Shown piece by piece: positions 59,147-64,000 of a DNA stretch of 64,000 nucleotides. Source of the stretch: Flavobacterium sp. Root186 (GTDB lineage: Bacteria > Bacteroidota > Bacteroidia > Flavobacteriales > Flavobacteriaceae); NCBI RefSeq assembly GCF_001428525.1, contig NZ_LMHW01000015.1, positions 124,352 through 188,351 of the forward strand, written 5' to 3'. The notes under the pieces are model-generated. The model saw only the letters and a program-made list of their open reading frames with translations. It made no database searches and was not told the origin of the DNA. Both the position numbers and the translations under genes were made by a program. The stretch's first letter is position 1. Every line of letters begins with the position of its first letter.

Positions 59147-59250
59147 CACTGCTGTAAGCAATAAGCTTTAGGCTGTAAGCTTTTAGCAAAAAATGTATAA
59201 CACGGTACGCAAGAAAGCCTACAGCTTATTGCTTAAAGCCTAAAGCATTA
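59147..59250. repeat. Intergenic repeat, GCTTAAAGC/TAGGC family
   Basis: Contains AGCAATAAGCTTTAGGCTGTAAGC, then GCCTACAGCTTATTGCTTAAAGCC, which form inverted arms, flanking ATGTATAACACGGTACGC. Related to 17216-17336. Non-coding spacer ahead of the sulfite reductase gene. Confidence 0.55.
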
Positions 59251-59257
59251 AAAAGAA

Positions 59258-61348
59258 ATGGAAAGTTTTAGAACAGAAATAGAAAATCCGATAGTTCAAA
59301 AAGAGATTATCGATTTAGAAAAAAAGATTCATTTATTCCGTGGAGGAAAAATTGATGATGAACGTTTTCGTAGTCTTCGTTTAGCACGCGGAATTTACGG
59401 GCAACGTCAAGAAGGCGTACAAATGATTCGTATTAAACTGCCTTATGGTAAAGTGACCAGCGAGCAATTGTTGCGAATCACTAAAGTTTCTGACGAATAT
59501 TCTACAGGACGTTTGCACATTACAACGCGTCAGGATATTCAAATTCACTATGTGAGTTTGGACAGAACGCCGGAACTTTGGGCAAATTTGGCTAAAGACG
59601 ATGTTACATTGCGTGAAGCTTGTGGAAACACTGTTCGTAATATTACAGGAAGTGAATTAGCAGGTGTAGACGTAAACGAACCATTTGATGTTTCGCCTTA
59701 CGCTCATGCTTTATTTCAATATTTATTAAGAAACCCTATTTGTCAGGAAATGGGGCGTAAATTCAAAATTTCGTTCTCATCATCTGATGAAGATACCGCC
59801 TTGAGTTATTTACACGATTTAGGATTTATTCCAAAAATTGTAGACGGACAAAGAGGTTTCAAAATCATGTTTGGTGGAGGTTTAGGATCTCAGCCAGCTC
59901 ATGCTGAATTACTTTCAGAATTTGTACCGGCAAACGAAATCATCCCGACAGCAGAAGGAATCATCCGTATTTTTGACCGATACGGCGAGCGTGCAAAAAG
60001 AATGAAAGCCCGTATGAAATTCTTAATCAAAGAAATGGGAAGAGATGTTTTCCTTGATTTGGTTGAAAAAGAGAAAAAAGCAATCGCTTTTGAAACCTAC
60101 GAAATTGATACCACCGCTTTTGACGGACCAATTGCTGAGCCATTATTGCAAGCTCCATCAGTTACAATCGAAGATACTAAAGCTTATGAAGCCTGGAAAA
60201 ATTCAAATGTAATTGCTCAAAAACAAGCAGGTTATTACGCTATTGGAATCAAAGTTTTATTAGGAGATTTTTATACAGATAAAGCCAGATTATTAGCCGA
60301 TTTAATTAAAAATTACGGAGCAAATGAATTACGTTTTTCATTGCGTCAAAATATTGTAATACGTCATATAAAAGAAGAGAATCTTCCTTTCTTTTATCAG
60401 GAATTAGCCAAATTAGACTTTGTTCATTTAGGTTATAATTCTACTGTAGATATTACGGCATGTCCGGGTACTGATACTTGTAATTTGGGGATTGCAAGTA
60501 GTACCGGTATTGCAGAAGAATTAGAAAAAGTGATCAGTGCAGAATATCCGCAGTACTTAAACAACCGCGAAATCGAAATTAAAATTTCTGGTTGTATGAA
60601 TGCATGTGGTCAGCACAATATGTCAGCAATTGGTTTTCAGGGAATGTCTATCAATTCGGGAAAATTAGTAGCTCCGGCTTTACAAGTATTATTGGGTGGA
60701 GGAAGATTAGGAAACGGCGAAGGACGTTTTGCTGATAAAGTAATCAAAATTCCAAGTAGAAGAGGACCAGATGCTTTGCGTACGATCTTAAATGATTTCG
60801 ACAAAAATGCAAACGGAGAAAAATTTCTAAACTATTACGATCAAAAAGGAGAAAAATATTTCTATGAAATTTTGAAACCTTTCGCAGATGTAACCAATTT
60901 AACAGAAGCTGATTTTATTGACTGGGGTAACGCAGACAATTACGTAAAAGCTGTTGGAGTTGGAGAATGTGCCGGTGTTGTGATCGATTTAGTAGCAACT
61001 TTATTGTTAGAAGCTAAAGACAAATTGACTTTCGCACAAGAATCATTCGACGAAGGAAAATGGTCAGATGCGATTTACCACGCTTACGCAGGATTTGTAA
61101 ATGGAGCTAAAGCTTTATTACTTTCAGAAAACGAAAAAACAAACAATCACGCAGGAATTGTTGATTTGTTTGATAACGTTTTCATCGTAACAGGTAAAAT
61201 AGAATTGGCAACATCATTCAGAGAATTAGTATATCAAATCAATCAAAATGAGCCTTCAGAAGCATTCGCAAAAGAATACATTCAACAAGGAATTGCATTT
61301 TTTGATATCATTGAAAAATATAGAGCTCAAGAATTAGCAAATGCATAA
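59258..61348 (+). CDS. cysI: Siroheme sulfite reductase with C-terminal HEPN-like domain
   Basis: A 696-residue ferredoxin-type sulfite (or nitrite) reductase. Two ferrodoxin-reductase-like half domains are followed by siroheme/4Fe-4S cysteines in TACPGTDTCNLG and KISGCMNACGQHN. Substrate basic motif STGRLHITTRQDIQIHY is near residue 81. After the enzyme ends (about residue 570) comes a helical HEPN-like domain (LEAKDKLTFAQESFDEGKWSDAIYHAYAGFVNGAKALLLSE), not present in E. coli CysI. The domain is of unknown role here. It overlaps cobA by eight bases. Sulfite is favoured over nitrite by context. Confidence 0.9.
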   Translation: MESFRTEIENPIVQKEIIDLEKKIHLFRGGKIDDERFRSLRLARGIYGQRQEGVQMIRIKLPYGKVTSEQLLRITKVSDEYSTGRLHITTRQDIQIHYVSLDRTPELWANLAKDDVTLREACGNTVRNITGSELAGVDVNEPFDVSPYAHALFQYLLRNPICQEMGRKFKISFSSSDEDTALSYLHDLGFIPKIVDGQRGFKIMFGGGLGSQPAHAELLSEFVPANEIIPTAEGIIRIFDRYGERAKRMKARMKFLIKEMGRDVFLDLVEKEKKAIAFETYEIDTTAFDGPIAEPLLQAPSVTIEDTKAYEAWKNSNVIAQKQAGYYAIGIKVLLGDFYTDKARLLADLIKNYGANELRFSLRQNIVIRHIKEENLPFFYQELAKLDFVHLGYNSTVDITACPGTDTCNLGIASSTGIAEELEKVISAEYPQYLNNREIEIKISGCMNACGQHNMSAIGFQGMSINSGKLVAPALQVLLGGGRLGNGEGRFADKVIKIPSRRGPDALRTILNDFDKNANGEKFLNYYDQKGEKYFYEILKPFADVTNLTEADFIDWGNADNYVKAVGVGECAGVVIDLVATLLLEAKDKLTFAQESFDEGKWSDAIYHAYAGFVNGAKALLLSENEKTNNHAGIVDLFDNVFIVTGKIELATSFRELVYQINQNEPSEAFAKEYIQQGIAFFDIIEKYRAQELANA

Positions 61349-62114
61349 TATCAAACCAAAAGTAACTTTAGTCGGTGCAGGTCCCGGCGATCCGGATTTG
61401 CTTACGCTGAAAGGCGCAAAAGCATTGGCTGAAGCGAATGTGGTTTTGTACGATGCATTGGCCAATGAAGAAATACTAGCTTACGCACCCAAAAATGCAA
61501 TTAGAATTTTTGTTGGGAAGAAAATTGGGAATCACGCTTATACGCAAGATCAAATCAATCAATTAATTGTTGATAATGCTTTGACTTACGGAAATGTGGT
61601 TCGTTTAAAAGGCGGTGATCCGTTTATTTTTGGGCGTGGAAGCGAAGAAATAGAATTTATTGAAAGTTTCGGAATCGAGACGATTGTCGTTCCTGGAATA
61701 TCTTCAGTAGTAGCAGTTCCCGCAAGTCAGGGAATTTCAATTACAAAAAGAGGCGTTTCAGAAAGTTTCTGGGCAATTACAGGCACAACTTCTGACAGAA
61801 AATTATCTGCCGATATTGCCTTGTCTGCAAAATCATCAGCAACAGTGGTTATTTTGATGGGAATGCACAAATTGCTTCAAATTATCGATTTGTTTCAAAA
61901 AGAAAACAAAGGAGATTTGCCCGTAGCGATCATTCAAAACGGAACAACCAAAGATGAAAAATTGGGAGTTGGAACAGTAAATTCAATTTTGGAAATTGTA
62001 AAAGATAAGAAACTAAGTTCACCAGCCATTATTGTTCTTGGAGAAGTGGTAAGACAAAGCAATAAATTAAAAGGCTTTTACGAAGAGTTTCTATCGAAGG
62101 AAATCATTCGATAA
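61341..62114 (+). CDS. cobA: Uroporphyrinogen-III C-methyltransferase
   Basis: A 257-residue SAM-dependent enzyme converting uroporphyrinogen III to precorrin-2, the first step to siroheme. It has VGAGPGDPDLLTLKGAKAL, VRLKGGDPFIFGRGSEE, VPGISSVVAVPASQGI and ILMGMHKL, all typical of SUMT. The start overlaps the end of the sulfite reductase by eight bases, so the cofactor enzyme is coupled to its user. It is followed by a REP-like repeat and the dehydrogenase/ferrochelatase. Confidence 0.96.
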   Translation: MHNIKPKVTLVGAGPGDPDLLTLKGAKALAEANVVLYDALANEEILAYAPKNAIRIFVGKKIGNHAYTQDQINQLIVDNALTYGNVVRLKGGDPFIFGRGSEEIEFIESFGIETIVVPGISSVVAVPASQGISITKRGVSESFWAITGTTSDRKLSADIALSAKSSATVVILMGMHKLLQIIDLFQKENKGDLPVAIIQNGTTKDEKLGVGTVNSILEIVKDKKLSSPAIIVLGEVVRQSNKLKGFYEEFLSKEIIR

Positions 62115-62116
62115 AA

Positions 62117-62163
62117 GTTCCGGAGGAACGATTTATATTGTAGCGCTGGGTTTCAACTCAGGG
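62117..62163. repeat. REP-like palindromic repeat, copy 1
   Basis: GTTCC-GGA-GGAAC hairpin (62117-62129), then GATTTATATTGTAGCG and CTGGGTTTCAACTCAG hairpin. The element shares GGACGA/ATTATATTGTAGCG with 62902-62960. Confidence 0.65.
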
Positions 62164-62293
62164 AATGCGAAATTATGATTTTGGATTTCAATCTAATGAC
62201 GCAAAGTATTAAATTTATTAGGTGAAAAACCTCCGAATTTAATTCGATAAAAAATAAATCATCTAATTTTGATTTAGATGAAAATAAATTAAA

Positions 62294-62875
62294 ATGGAAC
62301 AGAATGAATTATATCCAATATTCTTAAAGCTTCACAATCTAAATGTGTTGATTGTAGGTGGAGGAAATGTGGGATTAGAAAAGCTTTCTTTTTTGCTAAA
62401 GTCAAGTCCAAATGCCAATGTTGAGGTGGTAGCGCCCGATTTTCATTTAGAAATTAAAGTTTTAGCCGAAAATCATCCTTCAATTAAATTGACGGAAGCG
62501 AAGTTCAAAAAGAAAATGCTCAAAAAGCGCCATATGGTAATCGCTTGTACCGATGATTTAAAAGTCAACAAAAAGATATACGATTTATCCCGAAAGCGTT
62601 ATTTGATTTGCAATATTGCCGATACGCCAGATTTATGTGATTATTATTTAGGCGGAATCGTAACAAAAGGAAATGTAAAAATCGCCATTTCGACCAACGG
62701 AAAATCCCCAACAACCGCCAAAAGGTTAAGAGAATTTTTCGAAGAAGTAATTCCGGAAGATATCAATCAAATGGTAGAAAATCTGAATGAATACCGCAAG
62801 ACATTAAAAGGCGATTTTGAAGAAAAGGTTAAAAGAATGAATGAAATAACCAATTCATTAAAGAATAAAGAATAA
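62294..62875 (+). CDS. Precorrin-2 dehydrogenase/sirohydrochlorin ferrochelatase
   Basis: A 193-residue CysG N-terminal-type (Met8p/SirC-like) protein that oxidises precorrin-2 and may insert iron to give siroheme. The Rossmann start LNVLIVGGGNVGLEKLSFLL, then HMVIACTDDLKVNKKIYDL, CNIADTPDLCDYYLGGIVTKGNVKIAISTNGKSPTTAKRLREF. It supplies siroheme to the sulfite reductase. Spaced from cobA by a REP-like repeat. It lacks the methyltransferase half of E. coli CysG, which is the separate cobA. Confidence 0.92.
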   Translation: MEQNELYPIFLKLHNLNVLIVGGGNVGLEKLSFLLKSSPNANVEVVAPDFHLEIKVLAENHPSIKLTEAKFKKKMLKKRHMVIACTDDLKVNKKIYDLSRKRYLICNIADTPDLCDYYLGGIVTKGNVKIAISTNGKSPTTAKRLREFFEEVIPEDINQMVENLNEYRKTLKGDFEEKVKRMNEITNSLKNKE

Positions 62876-62901
62876 AGAGCAAAGAATAAAGAATAACAAA
62901 A

Positions 62902-62960
62902 GTCCCGTAGGGACGAATTATATTGTAGCGTCGTCCCGAGGCTTCGGGATTAACCCGATG
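62902..62960. repeat. REP-like palindromic repeat, copy 2
   Basis: GTCCC-GTA-GGGAC hairpin (62902-62914), GAATTATATTGTAGCG, then TCCCGA/TCGGGA hairpin (62934-62949). Same core as 62117 and a simple AAAGAATAA run precedes it (62866-62895). Confidence 0.65.
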
Positions 62961-63058
62961 AAAAATTACACAAAGAAATCAATGACAAAAATCATTGGCA
63001 GTAGAATAATTTATTCGTTTCTTTGTATTATTAAGAATGATTATAAACAACAAACATA

Positions 63059-64000
63059 ATGATTAAAACAGATATACTTATAATTGGAGCAGGACCAACA
63101 GGTTTATTTGCCGTTTTCGAGGCAGGATTATTGAAATTAAAATGCCACATTTTAGATGCTTTGCCACAAGCAGGAGGGCAACTTTCAGAATTGTATCCAA
63201 AAAAGCCTATTTACGATATTCCTGGTTTTCCGGAAGTTTTAGCAGGAGATTTAATTGATAACTTACAAGAACAAATTAAGCAGTTTGAACCAGGTTATAC
63301 ATTAGGAGAAAGAGCTGAAACCATCGAAAAACAAGAAGACGGAAGTTTTATCGTAACCTCAAATAAAGGAACTAAATTTCACGCGCCGGTTATCGCCATC
63401 GCTGGAGGTTTAGGAAGTTTTGAGCCTCGTAAACCACTTATAGAAGATATCGAGTTTTATGAAGATAAAGGAGTAAAATACTTCATCAAAAATCCGGAGA
63501 AATTCAGAGATAAAAGAGTTGTAATTGCCGGAGGAGGAGATTCAGCATTAGACTGGTCAATTTTCCTGGCCAATGTAGCTTCAGAAGTAACTTTAATTCA
63601 TAGAAGAAACGAATTTAGAGGAGCTCTTGATTCTGTAGAAAAAGTACAGGAATTAAAAACTGCCGGAAAAATTAAATTAATTACACCAGCAGAAGTAATC
63701 GGAATCAACGGTGCTGAGCATGTTGAATCGTTAGATATCGAAGAAAACGGAGCACACCGTAAAATCGAAACAGATTATTTCATCCCACTTTTCGGATTGA
63801 CGCCAAAATTAGGCCCAATTGCAGACTGGGGATTAGAAATCGAGAAAAATGCAATCAAAGTAAACAATGCGTTAGATTACCAGACAAACATTCCGGGAAT
63901 CTTTGCCATTGGAGATGTAAACACCTACCCAGGAAAATTAAAATTGATTCTTTGTGGTTTCCACGAAGCAACTTTAATGTGCCAGGCCGCGTATCAAATC
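63059..64000 (+). CDS. Ferredoxin-NADP+ reductase, thioredoxin reductase-like (3' end cut)
   Basis: The first 314 codons of a flavoprotein of the YumC/TrxR-like FNR group. FAD-binding IIGAGPTGLFAVFEAGL, NADP-binding VVIAGGGDSALDWS and the FAD C-terminal IFAIGDVNTYPGKLKLI are seen. There is no redox CxxC, so it is a ferredoxin reductase rather than a thioredoxin reductase. It could reduce the ferredoxin used by the sulfite reductase. It lies 183 bases past the siroheme gene, which holds copy 2 of the REP-like element. The end is outside the window. Confidence 0.88.
   Translation, partial: MIKTDILIIGAGPTGLFAVFEAGLLKLKCHILDALPQAGGQLSELYPKKPIYDIPGFPEVLAGDLIDNLQEQIKQFEPGYTLGERAETIEKQEDGSFIVTSNKGTKFHAPVIAIAGGLGSFEPRKPLIEDIEFYEDKGVKYFIKNPEKFRDKRVVIAGGGDSALDWSIFLANVASEVTLIHRRNEFRGALDSVEKVQELKTAGKIKLITPAEVIGINGAEHVESLDIEENGAHRKIETDYFIPLFGLTPKLGPIADWGLEIEKNAIKVNNALDYQTNIPGIFAIGDVNTYPGKLKLILCGFHEATLMCQAAYQI

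Noticed and set aside
1..64000. CRISPR arrays, tRNA/rRNA genes, prophage or complete insertion sequences
   Set aside because: None of the repeats has the regular spacer pattern of CRISPR, no tRNA cloverleaf or transposase was seen.

Overview
The window is low-GC chromosomal DNA from a flavobacterium, most likely the genus Flavobacterium (Bacteroidota). Support: Bacteroidota promoters of the TTTG-(18-20 nt)-TAnnTTTG type, near absence of strong Shine-Dalgarno sequences, a PorT-type type IX secretion protein, a GLPGLI protein, a TamL-type lipoprotein, SusC/TonB-type receptors with carboxypeptidase-like N-termini, a DUF5686 protein and a 2TM-domain protein. I saw no rRNA, tRNA, CRISPR array, prophage or intact insertion sequence. 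It is core chromosome with an unusually dense sulfur amino acid region.

Layout. 1-2850: rod-shape cluster mreB-mreC-mreD-mrdA (minus strand, mrdA cut by the window edge). 2908-12138: purH, an ABC-type permease, a JmjC/cupin-8 protein, a lipoprotein, accD, fbaA and tamL. 12177-21387: an rRNA/tRNA methyltransferase, porT, ubiE, folA, a 2TM protein, a CBM48-like protein, thyA, a DUF151 nuclease, etfBA and pdhB. 21458-35854: DUF5686 protein, alkA-like glycosylase, ppa and hppA (soluble and membrane pyrophosphatases side by side), a deoxynucleoside kinase, a GLPGLI protein, an outer-membrane barrel and a large unknown secreted protein. 35916-37679: DUF4153 membrane protein.

37808-63000 is largely devoted to sulfur and methionine: metK with a SAM-II-like leader; a TonB receptor; metY; a homoserine dehydrogenase paralogue; metX-thrA-osmC-metZ behind a SAM-I riboswitch; two RDD proteins; an Rrf2 regulator; two TauE/SafE permeases; and the sulfate assimilation operon tauE-cysH-cysD-cysN-sulfite reductase-cobA-cysG(N), followed by a ferredoxin-NADP reductase that runs off the end. 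Together these take sulfate to APS, sulfite and sulfide, make siroheme for the reductase, make O-acetylhomoserine from aspartate, combine it with sulfide or cysteine, and convert methionine to SAM.

Most notable: three transcription-attenuation cassettes (about 39350-39525, 42686-42910 and 46009-46313). Each has a Bacteroidota promoter, a 22-33 codon leader ORF packed with Met and Cys codons, an intrinsic terminator, and an alternative pairing partner for the terminator's 5' arm at or just after the end of the leader ORF. They precede a TonB receptor, metY and the metX operon. In the last two, a small protein of 62 or 66 residues with a shared C-terminal SLLFxMY motif lies between the terminator and the enzyme gene. 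This looks like a translation-sensing Met/Cys regulon layered with two different SAM riboswitch classes. A 31-nt near-identical motif links the sulfate operon promoter to the TonB receptor upstream region.
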